From: Gemmatimonadales bacterium UBA4456
Lineage (GTDB): Bacteria > Gemmatimonadota > Gemmatimonadetes > Longimicrobiales > Gaopeijiaceae
Assembly: GCA_002390225.1 (NCBI GenBank)
Contig: DGOW01000108.1
Location: forward strand, 3,959 to 19,647
Length of the DNA: 15,689 nt
Direction of reading: 5' to 3'
Shown here: positions 7,367 to 14,591 of the stretch, one piece after another
How the letters are laid out: each line of letters opens with the position of its first letter
Numbering within the stretch: the stretch's first letter is position 1
Position numbers and translations under genes: made by a program
Notes under the pieces: model-generated
Databases searched by the model: none
Told to the model about the DNA's origin: nothing
What the model saw: only the letters and a program-made list of their open reading frames with translations

Positions 7367-8287
7367 TCAAGGCGCGGGGGCGTTGGCGTCTTTTCCGGCT
7401 GAAGCCGTTTCGAGGATATCGTGCACCCAGCGATTCGCTGGTCCCATGAGTCGGTCGTGGAGATCGCGGAATACCGCGGTTGCGTCATCCCCGGCCCAGC
7501 TTGTCGGCAGCAGTACGCGGGGTAGGAACGGATCCTCCAGCGGAAAGCGACGAAACTCGTGGATCAGTTCGAATCGGAGTGCGAACGCACGCGCATGATT
7601 CTGCGCTTCATGGCCGACGCGCACGTGCGCCTCATAGTCGTCGGCTGCCGCCGCCCACCGAGTCGCGAAGTCGGCATAGCCGCGATGAAGTGCGTCGAGG
7701 TCCCAGCAGCGTTGGACCAGCTCCTGGTCCGTCAGATCGCCCGCTGGACTCGCCTGGAAGCAGAGGAGATGGTTCCCCAGATCCAGATGCGCCGAGAGTT
7801 CGCGGACATCGGCTTCCACGTCTCGGGGGGAGATCCAGAGTCCATTGCCGATCGAACCGAATCCGAGCCATGCCAGCCGGTCACGAAGGCGGTCTCGCAC
7901 ACTGCGCGCCGCCTGTGGAATCGAATAGGCGAGCAGGAACCATCGACCGTCCCAGTCACGGTCCCAGGACGGGTGGTAGATGCGCGCCTGGCCTTCCTGG
8001 AGCAGGGCCCGTCCACGCTCGGTCAGCGCATAGAACGAGCGCCGGCCGCTTCGCTCCGACGAGAGCCACCCTTTCTTGGTCATACGCGAGAGCACTGTGC
8101 GTGCACCACCCTCGGTCAGCCCAAACGGCTTGAGCAGTGCGATCAGGCTACCGACCCAGACTGACTCGGAGCGCTCGAGGAGATACTCGCCGAAGAGCGT
8201 GAAGACGAGACCCTGAGGCCGCTGACCGCGCACCTGGGTCAGGCGTCCTGTTGCGTATGACTGGCCCCGAAGCGGGCTGCGATCCAT
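7367..8287 (-). CDS. PaaX-family transcriptional regulator, 306 aa
   Basis: A repressor-type DNA-binding protein of the PaaX family; the founding member represses phenylacetate catabolism and responds to phenylacetyl-CoA. Seen: an N-terminal winged helix (residues about 26-95) with LVFTLFGEYL, VWVGSLIALLKPFGLTE, ARTVLSRMTKKGWL and GRRSFYALTERGR. A central Cas2-like domain follows (about 112-180) with WDGRWFLLAYSIPQAARSVRD and GFGSIGNGLWISP, and then the C-terminal PaaX domain. The length matches the family. The ATG at 8287 lies inside the 3' end of the hydrolase gene (49-base overlap); a GTG at 8233, just past the hydrolase stop, is an alternative and would remove 18 residues. The frame is open further upstream to 8566, but that part is antisense-like and unsupported. 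No paa catabolic gene is visible, so its ligand may be a different acyl-CoA. Confidence 0.9.
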   Translation of the reverse strand: MDRSPLRGQSYATGRLTQVRGQRPQGLVFTLFGEYLLERSESVWVGSLIALLKPFGLTEGGARTVLSRMTKKGWLSSERSGRRSFYALTERGRALLQEGQARIYHPSWDRDWDGRWFLLAYSIPQAARSVRDRLRDRLAWLGFGSIGNGLWISPRDVEADVRELSAHLDLGNHLLCFQASPAGDLTDQELVQRCWDLDALHRGYADFATRWAAAADDYEAHVRVGHEAQNHARAFALRFELIHEFRRFPLEDPFLPRVLLPTSWAGDDATAVFRDLHDRLMGPANRWVHDILETASAGKDANAPAP

Positions 8288-9708
8288 GTCGAAATGGTCT
8301 CCAGCACGACGATGTTGAAGGTCTCTTCGATGAATTGATACTCCGTCGGAGATCCTGTCTCGGCTTGCTGAAAGAGGTGGTTCAGGCCCGGTATGATCTG
8401 GATGGTCGCGTCGCCGTTTCCTCCCCGGGTTAGGGCGGCACGGACTTCCTCCGAGCTCTGCTCGGGCGGCACCTGGAGGTCCTTTTCGCCAAACAGGGCG
8501 AGCACGGGCACACGGGTCCGCTCGAGAGCAGGGCGGGGATCGTACGACATGAAGTAGCGGAACCACGGAGAATTCATCTGCTCGATCATCCGTCCCTTCG
8601 CCTCCTCGTTCAACTGCCCCGCGATCACCTCCCGTACGAGGGGAGAGGTCGACTCGGCAAGCTCGTCGATCGACTTGTTCATGCGTACGGCGGCTTCGTC
8701 CCGGTGAGGAGTGTCGGACGCGATGGAGGCCAGCCTGGTCTGCAGCGTGGCGTTGAAGTCCGAGACCTCGGACGGCACCCCCGCTGCATCGTTGATCAGC
8801 CTGCCCTGCTCGATCAGGACCTCCAGTCCGGTCACGCCGGGGCCGGCGAGCATGACCACGTAGTCAACGCTCTCCGAGCGGCTGGCAGCGAGCGGACCGA
8901 CGAGTCCCCCCTCGGAGTGACCAACGATCCCGATCGCGGTGGGGTCGACGCGGTCGTCATCGGCGAGATGTCGGATGGCGGCGAGCGCGTCGTCGACGAA
9001 GTCTTCGGACGTCGCGACCGAGAAGTCGCCTGTGGACGCTCCCACTCCTCGATCGTCGTAGCGGAGCACGGCGATCCCGTTGCGCGTGAGGTGGTCGGCG
9101 AGCACTAGAAACGGCCTGTGCCCCAGGAGCGACTCGTCACGGTCCTGCGGGCCGGACCCGCTTACCAGGACCGCGGCGGGGAACGGGCCGGGTCCGGTCG
9201 GGACGGTCAAGGTCCCTGCAAGCGTGACCCCGGCCTGCTTGTTCGCGAACGAGACGTCGGTGGCCTCGTAGGGGAAGGGCTCGTTCGGCTCCTGCGGCCG
9301 GGCAGGTGGGGGTGCTGGCTCACCTCGCGAGAGATCCATCGGGATGTTCTGGCCAGCCTGCGTGAAGGTGCCGGTGATCCCTTCGCCATCATCACTCAGC
9401 GTGCCCTCGTACGAGCCGCCTCCCGGGACGGGGAACGTAAGAGTCAACGTGCGCCCTTCGAGTTGGACTGTGGTGAGCGGGATGCCGGCAGCACCCTGCG
9501 CGGGCACGTCCATCGTGCCGGATAGGCTGCCGTCGTCTCCCATGTGCAGGTTCCAGACGATCTCGAACTGCTGTGCACCGGCGGTGAGTGTACCGCTCCA
9601 TCGACCCCTCACATCTGCAGCCTCCTGCGCCGCTGCCCCCGGCGCTCCGATGGCGAACGCCGTCATCGTCATTAGCATCCATCCCCTTAGCGGGCATCGG
9701 TGTCTCAT
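8239..9708 (-). CDS. Secreted alpha/beta hydrolase with N-terminal beta-rich domain, 489 aa
   Basis: A serine hydrolase exported by a Sec-type signal (MRHRCPLRG, hydrophobic core, cleavage near GAAAQ at residue 28). Residues 30-130 form a beta-rich domain (GRWSGTLTAGAQQFEIVWNL and similar strands) seen as an N-terminal accessory in this kind of hydrolase, followed by a Pro-rich linker (131-146). The catalytic domain starts near residue 150: LVSGSGPQDRDE (oxyanion region), RYDDRGVGASTG, the nucleophile elbow GHSEGG with Ser265, LFGEKDLQVP with Asp410, and GLNHLF with His444. The triad is complete. An esterase or acyl-peptidase-like activity is likely but the substrate is not predictable. Its 3' end overlaps the PaaX-family regulator on the same strand. 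Start: ATG 9708 gives a charged n-region; ATG 9678 has the better Shine-Dalgarno (AAGGGG) but would lose it. Confidence 0.9.
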   Translation of the reverse strand: MRHRCPLRGWMLMTMTAFAIGAPGAAAQEAADVRGRWSGTLTAGAQQFEIVWNLHMGDDGSLSGTMDVPAQGAAGIPLTTVQLEGRTLTLTFPVPGGGSYEGTLSDDGEGITGTFTQAGQNIPMDLSRGEPAPPPARPQEPNEPFPYEATDVSFANKQAGVTLAGTLTVPTGPGPFPAAVLVSGSGPQDRDESLLGHRPFLVLADHLTRNGIAVLRYDDRGVGASTGDFSVATSEDFVDDALAAIRHLADDDRVDPTAIGIVGHSEGGLVGPLAASRSESVDYVVMLAGPGVTGLEVLIEQGRLINDAAGVPSEVSDFNATLQTRLASIASDTPHRDEAAVRMNKSIDELAESTSPLVREVIAGQLNEEAKGRMIEQMNSPWFRYFMSYDPRPALERTRVPVLALFGEKDLQVPPEQSSEEVRAALTRGGNGDATIQIIPGLNHLFQQAETGSPTEYQFIEETFNIVVLETISTWIAARFGASHTQQDA

Positions 9709-9839
9709 GAGCTAAAATCCCCGCGTTCGGTTGGTGCGTGGCCTTTCGACCGCCCCGATCAATCGGGAGGCGACGTGGATTATCTTCATTGGATTCCGAC
9801 GCATGCGGACATTGTCGAGCGCAGGCCTCTGACGCGAAA

Positions 9840-9868
9840 GCCCCATCGACCGAATGGGCCGACGGGGC
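9840..9868 (-). terminator. Strong intrinsic-type terminator after the ADC-like gene
   Basis: On the minus strand GCCCCGTCGGCC pairs with GGTCGATGGGGC around the loop CATTC: a 12-bp stem with two G.U pairs that would be mismatches on the plus strand. It is followed by CTTTCGCGTC and starts about 28 bases after the stop of the decarboxylase-like gene. It shares GCCCCGTCG with the terminator at 2227-2256. Confidence 0.75.
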
Positions 9869-9896
9869 GTGTGACGCGCTGCTGGTAAGCCCGCGG

Positions 9897-10562
9897 TCAG
9901 ATTGTCTCCAGCATGTGGAACACCTCGGTCCCGTTCTTGAACCAGTGTTCGCGGAATGGCTGCGGTGACACCTCGTGACGTAGCACGTCGGCCACGATCG
10001 GATGAGGGAAAAGCGTCATCCGCCCCTCCTCGTTCTCGTGCACCGTGTAGTCTCCGCTGATCTGCAGTAGGGTTCTGAGTCGCTCGTCCCCGTTCATCAT
10101 GAATCCCTGGAGGAGATGCGTGGTGGTCTCCCAGGCACCGGGCGTGATGCTCAGGTCCACGATCGGAGCGTCTCCGCCAAAGATCCTGATGCGCACGCTG
10201 TCGTCGGTTTCGATGAACTGAGCATCGATCGAATCCTTGTGGTACGGAAAGTGGAAGCGCTCGGCTTTGATCCGACGGGCTTCCTTGGAAGAGGTGGCGG
10301 CGAGGAACGGGAAAAAGCCGGCCTTCGCGTGCTTTCCCCACTGTGCTACCGTCGGCGGCACGACCACGGAAAACATGAGCTCCGTGTAGGGCCCGACGAC
10401 CGAATCGTCGAAGAGGAACGCAGTAACCGATAGGACACTTCGCTGATGGGTTACCTCGATGGGCTCCAGGTGCCCGGGCAATAATGCCCGCGCATCTGCG
10501 GTCGCCATGTCGAAAAAGGCGCTTACCCCCGTATGGAAGCGGTAGCTGCCAACTACGGACAT
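9897..10562 (-). CDS. Acetoacetate-decarboxylase-like (ADC fold) protein, 221 aa
   Basis: The protein resembles the acetoacetate decarboxylase superfamily. It has LLPGHLEPIEV (28-38), a strand SVLSVTAFLF, then GPYTELMFSVVVPP (57-70), matching the family pattern in which a Tyr-Thr-Glu sequence supplies the active-site Glu. In classical ADC the Schiff-base Lys lies in a Gly-Phe-Pro-Lys-Lys motif. The nearest equivalent here is RFHFPYHK (102-109), where the Lys is shifted by two, so decarboxylation by the classical mechanism is doubtful. No signal peptide or membrane segment is seen. The ATG overlaps the last 10 bases of the alpha-oxoamine synthase gene (stop TAG inside ATGTCCGTAG), so the two are translationally coupled and probably act in one pathway. 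The family also includes cyclase/dehydratase and hydrolase-like members, so the reaction stays open. The fold call is moderate. Confidence 0.6.
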   Translation of the reverse strand: MSVVGSYRFHTGVSAFFDMATADARALLPGHLEPIEVTHQRSVLSVTAFLFDDSVVGPYTELMFSVVVPPTVAQWGKHAKAGFFPFLAATSSKEARRIKAERFHFPYHKDSIDAQFIETDDSVRIRIFGGDAPIVDLSITPGAWETTTHLLQGFMMNGDERLRTLLQISGDYTVHENEEGRMTLFPHPIVADVLRHEVSPQPFREHWFKNGTEVFHMLETI

Positions 10563-11893
10563 ACGTCGTACCGCTTGAGGACCTTGATGATCTTCGCAGC
10601 GCCCTCTTCCAGATCTTCTTTCGTGTGCGCTGCGGAGATCGACATGCGGAAGCGTGACTTGTGCTTCCCGACTGCGGGGTACTTCACCGGGTTGATGAAG
10701 ACTCCCTCCTCGAAGATCTCCTCACCCATCTGGAACACGCGTGCGTCGTCGCGGACCATGATGGGGATCACCTGAGAGGTCGAGTCGCCCATTGGGACCT
10801 GTGCCTCCCCGAGGAGCTTTTGCATGTGGGCGACGTTCTCGAAGAGTTGCGTGCGAAGCTCTGGTTCGTTGCGCGCGAGCTCGAGCGCCTTGCGGAGGCC
10901 AGCCACGACGACAGGCGACAGGGCGCACGAGAAGAAGCGCGAGCGGGAGAAGCCGCGCAGGTAGTTGATGAGCTGCATCGGTCCGGCAATGTAGCCGCCC
11001 TGACCCCCGAGGCTCTTCGAGAAGGTCCCCAAGTGGATGTCGATGTCGTCGTCGTAGCCCTGGTCCTCGGCCACACCCTTCCCGGTCTCCCCGAACAGGA
11101 ACGCCGAGTGGGCTTCGTCGATCATCAGCCTTGCACCGTGCTTCTTGCAGACCTCGACCAGCTCACCGAGCGGCGGTGTGTCGCCGTCCATCGAGTAGAC
11201 GCCCTCGACGATGACGAGTTTCTTCCCATCGAAGCCCTTGAGCTTGCGATCGAGGTCGTCAGCACGGTTGTGTCTGAAGAAGCGAGACTTCGCCTTTGAC
11301 AGGATCATCCCGTCGACGATGCTGGCATGCGCATACTGATCGGCCACGATCAGGTCACCCGAACGCATCAGTCCGGCGATCGTCCCGACGTTGGCGCTGT
11401 AGCCGGTCGGGAAAATCATGGCGGCTTCGGTGCCCTTGAAGTCGGCGACCTCCTCGGCAAAGGCCTGATGGAGAGCCGTGGTGCCGCTGAGAATCGGGGA
11501 GCCTGACGAGCCCCCGCCATACAGATCAACGGCGTCCTTGATCGCCTGCTTCACCTCGGGGCGATACGAAAGCCCGAGGTAGTTGTAAGAAGCGAAGTTC
11601 ACGAGATTGCGACGAATCTCACCGGTTCTCGTGTCTTCGACGTCGACCCGTGTACTGGGAGCCGAGTGCAGCGGCAGCTCATACAGGTAGTAGCCGGACG
11701 GCTTGACCTCTCGCCACCAGTCGTCAAAGGGTTCGAGCAGGGCGAATGCGTCCGATCCGGCCCCGAAGTAGAAGTTGGTGTAGTCGTACTCCATCGCGCC
11801 GGGCGCGGTGGGCGCGGACGTGTCCTCTTGTTCACCCATGTCTACGCGACGCGAGGCAGGACTTGTGTCCACGTCCTTGATGCTCTTGGACAT
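10553..11893 (-). CDS. Alpha-oxoamine synthase (serine palmitoyltransferase / KBL / BioF family), 446 aa
   Basis: A PLP enzyme of the alpha-oxoamine synthase family. It condenses an amino acid with an acyl-CoA, with loss of CO2, to give an alpha-amino ketone. Motifs: FASYNYLGLS (100-109), FPTGYSANVG (161-170), DQYAHAS with His189 stacking on PLP, VEGVYSMDGD, IDEAHS with Asp259, and the Schiff-base Lys293 in GTFSKSLGGQGGY, ending with VFINPVKYPAVGKHKSRFRMS. An N-terminal extension of about 95 residues precedes the core and includes YDYTNFYFGAGSDAF. The C-terminal part resembles bacterial serine palmitoyltransferases more than BioF, though 2-amino-3-ketobutyrate ligase cannot be excluded. The start is ATG 11893; ATG 11839 is an alternative and neither has a strong Shine-Dalgarno. 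The frame stays open to 13042, but that part is antisense to the hydroxyproline gene. The downstream partner is the overlapping ADC-like gene. Confidence 0.92.
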   Translation of the reverse strand: MSKSIKDVDTSPASRRVDMGEQEDTSAPTAPGAMEYDYTNFYFGAGSDAFALLEPFDDWWREVKPSGYYLYELPLHSAPSTRVDVEDTRTGEIRRNLVNFASYNYLGLSYRPEVKQAIKDAVDLYGGGSSGSPILSGTTALHQAFAEEVADFKGTEAAMIFPTGYSANVGTIAGLMRSGDLIVADQYAHASIVDGMILSKAKSRFFRHNRADDLDRKLKGFDGKKLVIVEGVYSMDGDTPPLGELVEVCKKHGARLMIDEAHSAFLFGETGKGVAEDQGYDDDIDIHLGTFSKSLGGQGGYIAGPMQLINYLRGFSRSRFFSCALSPVVVAGLRKALELARNEPELRTQLFENVAHMQKLLGEAQVPMGDSTSQVIPIMVRDDARVFQMGEEIFEEGVFINPVKYPAVGKHKSRFRMSISAAHTKEDLEEGAAKIIKVLKRYDVCP

Positions 11894-11977
11894 ATCGAAT
11901 ACCGCTCTGATACGAAGGCTTTTTCCAGGAAGCTTTAATTTCCCCAAGAAGGCCTTGTGCAGCAAGGAGAAAATGCC
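11894..11977. promoter_or_regulatory. Divergent promoter region
   Basis: These 84 bases separate the leftward alpha-oxoamine synthase and the rightward hydroxyproline dehydratase. The stretch is visibly more AT-rich than the flanking genes. TTTAAT at 11934-11939 could be a -10 for the rightward gene, but no good -35 lies 17 bases before it. AAGGAG at 11964-11969 is the Shine-Dalgarno that sets the GTG start at 11978. Confidence 0.4.
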
Positions 11978-13027
11978 GTGGATGGATGGTTGAATCGAGC
12001 CCGCTCCTGGGCTGCCCCCCAAGATTGGACGCGGGTGCATTCGATCGATGCACATACAGAAGGGGAACCGCTCCGTGTGATTCTCTCCGGCTTCTCGGAT
12101 CTTGAGGGAGCGACCGTGCTCGAGCGACGCCGCTGGGCGCGAGAGCATCGCGACGATCTCAGGCGTGCCCTGATGTGGGAGCCACGCGGTCATGCTGACA
12201 TGTATGGGTGCATCGTCATGCCTGCCGTAACCTCCGAAGCCGATCTCTCCGTTCTGTTTACGCACAACGAGGGCTTCAGCACGATGTGCGGGCACGGGAT
12301 CATCGGTGTAGCCACAGTCGTGGTGGAGTGTGGGCTCGTCGAGTCCAACGATGACGAGGTGTCTATCGGTATCGATACGCCCGCCGGGTTCGTCCGAGCG
12401 TATGCGGAGCGGGCATCGGACGGACGAGTGCATCGTGTGCGGTTCGAAAACGTCCCGTCGTTCGCCGAACGCCTCGATGCGACCGTCGAGGTGGCCGGGG
12501 TCGGGACGATCCGGTACGACCTCGCGTTCGGGGGCGCCTATTATGCATATGTGGATGCAGCTGAATTGGGGGTCGGACTCGTGCCAGGAGACGCCGATCG
12601 TCTGGTCGACATCGGTCAGCGCATCAAGCACGCCGTCCAGGACTATGATCCGCCGAGTCACCCTGAAGACGACGACCTGAGTTTCGTCTACGGGACCATC
12701 TTCATCGGTCCGGCTCACGAGGAGGGACACCACTCGCGGAACGTGTGCGTCTTTGCCAACGGTGAGATCGACCGATGCCCCACAGGAACGGGGGTGAGCG
12801 GGCGCCTCGCCATTCATTATGCTCGCGATGAGATCGATATCGGTGAGTCGATTCGTATCGAGAGCATCCTGGGGACCTGCTTCGATGGCATCGTGCTGCG
12901 AACGACGGACCCGGCGGAGAAGCCCGCGATCGTGTCGGAGGTGGCGGGTCGGGCCTGGATCACGGGGCGCCACGAGTTCCTCCTCGCTCCCGATGACCCC
13001 TTGAATAAGGGTTTTCTGGTCCGGTAG
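11978..13027 (+). CDS. Proline racemase family; probable trans-3-hydroxy-L-proline dehydratase, 349 aa
   Basis: The start GTG 11978 has AAGGAG eight bases upstream; an in-frame GTG at 11957 is also open but lacks such a site. Family motifs: IDAHTEGEP (23-31), the first catalytic Cys104 in MCGHGIIG, a substrate loop FGGAYYAYVDA, and the second active-site motif DRCPTGTGVSG (265-275). Proline racemases and 4-hydroxyproline epimerases use a second Cys in DRSPCGTG. Here that position is Thr269, as in human L3HYPDH (Cys104/Thr273). That Cys/Thr pair marks trans-3-hydroxy-L-proline dehydratase, which gives pyrroline-2-carboxylate, later reduced to proline. The length agrees with the human enzyme. 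An odd feature is Cys267 two residues before the Thr. No reductase or proline dehydrogenase gene is visible next to it. The enzyme is cytoplasmic. Confidence 0.9.
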   Translation: MDGWLNRARSWAAPQDWTRVHSIDAHTEGEPLRVILSGFSDLEGATVLERRRWAREHRDDLRRALMWEPRGHADMYGCIVMPAVTSEADLSVLFTHNEGFSTMCGHGIIGVATVVVECGLVESNDDEVSIGIDTPAGFVRAYAERASDGRVHRVRFENVPSFAERLDATVEVAGVGTIRYDLAFGGAYYAYVDAAELGVGLVPGDADRLVDIGQRIKHAVQDYDPPSHPEDDDLSFVYGTIFIGPAHEEGHHSRNVCVFANGEIDRCPTGTGVSGRLAIHYARDEIDIGESIRIESILGTCFDGIVLRTTDPAEKPAIVSEVAGRAWITGRHEFLLAPDDPLNKGFLVR

Positions 13028-13206
13028 CCGGGTCGCAACCATGCAGGGGGATGTGGAGTTCGCGCGACGTTCGTGGATCCGGCCTACGAGCTCAGGGCTC
13101 CTGCCGGAAGCGACATTCCTTCCGCAGAAGGTGCGAAGGTAATCCGAGTGCCCTAGTGTGACGCCGTCGGTAGCTGATGCCTGCGCCCTTCACTGGAGCT
13201 CTTCCC

Positions 13207-13641
13207 ATGAGTCAGCCTCAATCCGCGGCAAGTCACGCCAAGCTGGTGCCTATGTACCACTACGTGACCTTCCCCCTCGTGTTCATCCCGACCGTCTATT
13301 TCCTGTACCAGGCTGTGACCGCGTTCTCGATTCCGACGCTTATGACCGCCGTGTTGGGCGTAGGCGTGATTTTCGCGACCCTGTTCGCCCGCCTCTTCGC
13401 TCTCGGTGCTCAGGACCGCGTCATCCGGCTCGAGGAACGTTTGCGCTTGGCTCGCGTGCTGCCGGCGGAGATGCACGCGGACATCGAGTCGATCTCCACG
13501 AGCATTCTGATCGGCCTGCGTTTCGCCCCTGACAATGAGCTCGAAGACCTGGTTCGGCGTGTTCAGGGTGGTGAGCTCACGGACCGCAAGGCCATCAAGA
13601 TGGCGGTGAAGAGTTGGCGGGCGGATCATCAACGGATCTGA
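13207..13641 (+). CDS. DUF6526 family membrane protein, 144 aa
   Basis: A small two-helix inner-membrane protein of unknown function. Seen: MYHYVTFPLVFIPTVYFLYQ (first membrane segment), LMTAVLGVGVIFATLFARL (second), then the family hallmark AQDRVIRLEERLRLARVLP. It ends with LIGLRFAPDNELEDLVRR and IKMAVKSWRADHQRI. These match DUF6526 (N-terminal HYV, QDRVIRLEE, LRFA-D-EL, and K-W-AD-R near the end) along its whole length. ATG 13207 is chosen because GGAG lies eight bases upstream; the frame extends to 13177 but that adds a poor N-terminus. The 180 bases before it contain a CGGAAG/CTTCCG stem at 13105-13124 with no T-run and no obvious promoter. The MenH-like frame begins within or just after its 3' end. 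Confidence 0.85.
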   Translation: MSQPQSAASHAKLVPMYHYVTFPLVFIPTVYFLYQAVTAFSIPTLMTAVLGVGVIFATLFARLFALGAQDRVIRLEERLRLARVLPAEMHADIESISTSILIGLRFAPDNELEDLVRRVQGGELTDRKAIKMAVKSWRADHQRI

Positions 13642-14419
13642 ACCGTCGCGGACCGCGGTTCCTGCGGTCCTCCTCCACGGATTCACCGGGTCATCTCGTT
13701 CCTGGGGCGACCCGGTGATGCATGGGCTGCGGTCGGCAGGGGTAGACCCGCTCGTTGTGGATCTGCCCGGACACGGAGCTCGTGGCGAGGTCTCGGGACC
13801 GGGCGTGACGCTCAGGGATGCATTGGCCGCTGTGGATGAGGTGACTGCTGACCTTGATCGATTCGATCTCGTCGGATATTCGATGGGAGGCCGCATCGCG
13901 CTTCACGCAGCGCTTGCACTTGGCGCCCGCGTCCGCCGACTCGTGCTCGAGTCCGCGTCTCCGGGTCTTGAGCACCAGGCGATGCGAGCCGAACGAACGG
14001 CGCTCGACGAGCAGCTCGCCGAACGGATTGAGCGAGGCGGCGTGGCGGCGTTCGTGGAGACATGGACCTCACTTCCACTCTTTGCATCTCAGCAAACACT
14101 GCCCGTTGCAACGCAGGAGCGCCTGCGCCGTCTTCGCTTGGAGAACCAGGCAGCTGGATTGGCGGCGGCGCTTCGTGGGCTGGGCACCGGAGTGCTTCCA
14201 TCACTCTGGGACCGTCTCGGTGAGGTCCGTTCCCCGGTGTTGATAGTGGTCGGCGCGCTGGACACGAAATTTGTCCACACCGCTCAAAGGATGGCTCCAC
14301 ACCTGTCCGATGGACGCCTGGCTGTCATCGGGGGCGCTGGGCACACCGTGCACCTCGAAGCGCCGCATGCCTGGTTGGACGAGGTCGGGACGTTCCTGAT
14401 GGACGACGCGTTGAGCTGA
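13625..14419 (+). CDS. menH: MenH-like alpha/beta hydrolase without a canonical start codon, about 264 aa
   Basis: A cytoplasmic alpha/beta hydrolase most like MenH, which forms 2-succinyl-6-hydroxy-2,4-cyclohexadiene-1-carboxylate in menaquinone synthesis. Numbered from ATC 13625: LLHGFTG (16-22, oxyanion loop), VVDLPGHGARG, VGYSMGGR (83-90) with Ser86, LESASPGL, a Trp147 in the lid, VVGALDTKF with Asp213, and GGAGHTVHLEAP with His240. The complete triad and the GYSMGGR and LES-SPGL features match E. coli MenH (Ser86, Asp210, His232). The first ordinary start is GTG 13715, which would cut off the oxyanion loop. The frame is open back to 13610 with no ATG, GTG, TTG or CTG before 13715, so I mark the ATC codons at 13625/13628. 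No other men gene is nearby, so a different hydrolase activity is possible. Confidence 0.75.
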   Translation: MINGSEPSRTAVPAVLLHGFTGSSRSWGDPVMHGLRSAGVDPLVVDLPGHGARGEVSGPGVTLRDALAAVDEVTADLDRFDLVGYSMGGRIALHAALALGARVRRLVLESASPGLEHQAMRAERTALDEQLAERIERGGVAAFVETWTSLPLFASQQTLPVATQERLRRLRLENQAAGLAAALRGLGTGVLPSLWDRLGEVRSPVLIVVGALDTKFVHTAQRMAPHLSDGRLAVIGGAGHTVHLEAPHAWLDEVGTFLMDDALS

Positions 14420-14591
14420 TCTCGGCTCGAGCGGTGGCGGAATCGTTGCAATAACCTTCGTTCACATCGCCACGGCACTTGCCATGCGAGTGCCCGAGCT
14501 TCCAAGACGGACAACGCATGATCGAGCATCGGATGCCTCGGCTCTGGTGGCCCAATGAGTTTTCTGGCTGCTTTCCTGCTGCTGATACAGC

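Noticed and set aside
8288..8566. N-terminal extension of the PaaX-like gene by 93 codons
   Set aside because: Arg/Pro-rich and without family similarity; it overlaps the catalytic C-terminal region of the hydrolase gene.
10661..11299. A 212-codon rightward frame within the alpha-oxoamine synthase gene
   Set aside because: Antisense shadow with biased Leu/Glu/Val/Arg composition and no motif.
11894..13042. An open leftward frame extending the alpha-oxoamine synthase by 383 codons
   Set aside because: It is exactly antisense to the hydroxyproline dehydratase in the register where each codon is the reverse complement of a sense codon. Such frames stay open in GC-rich genes that avoid TTA, CTA and TCA, and the translated sequence shows no domain.
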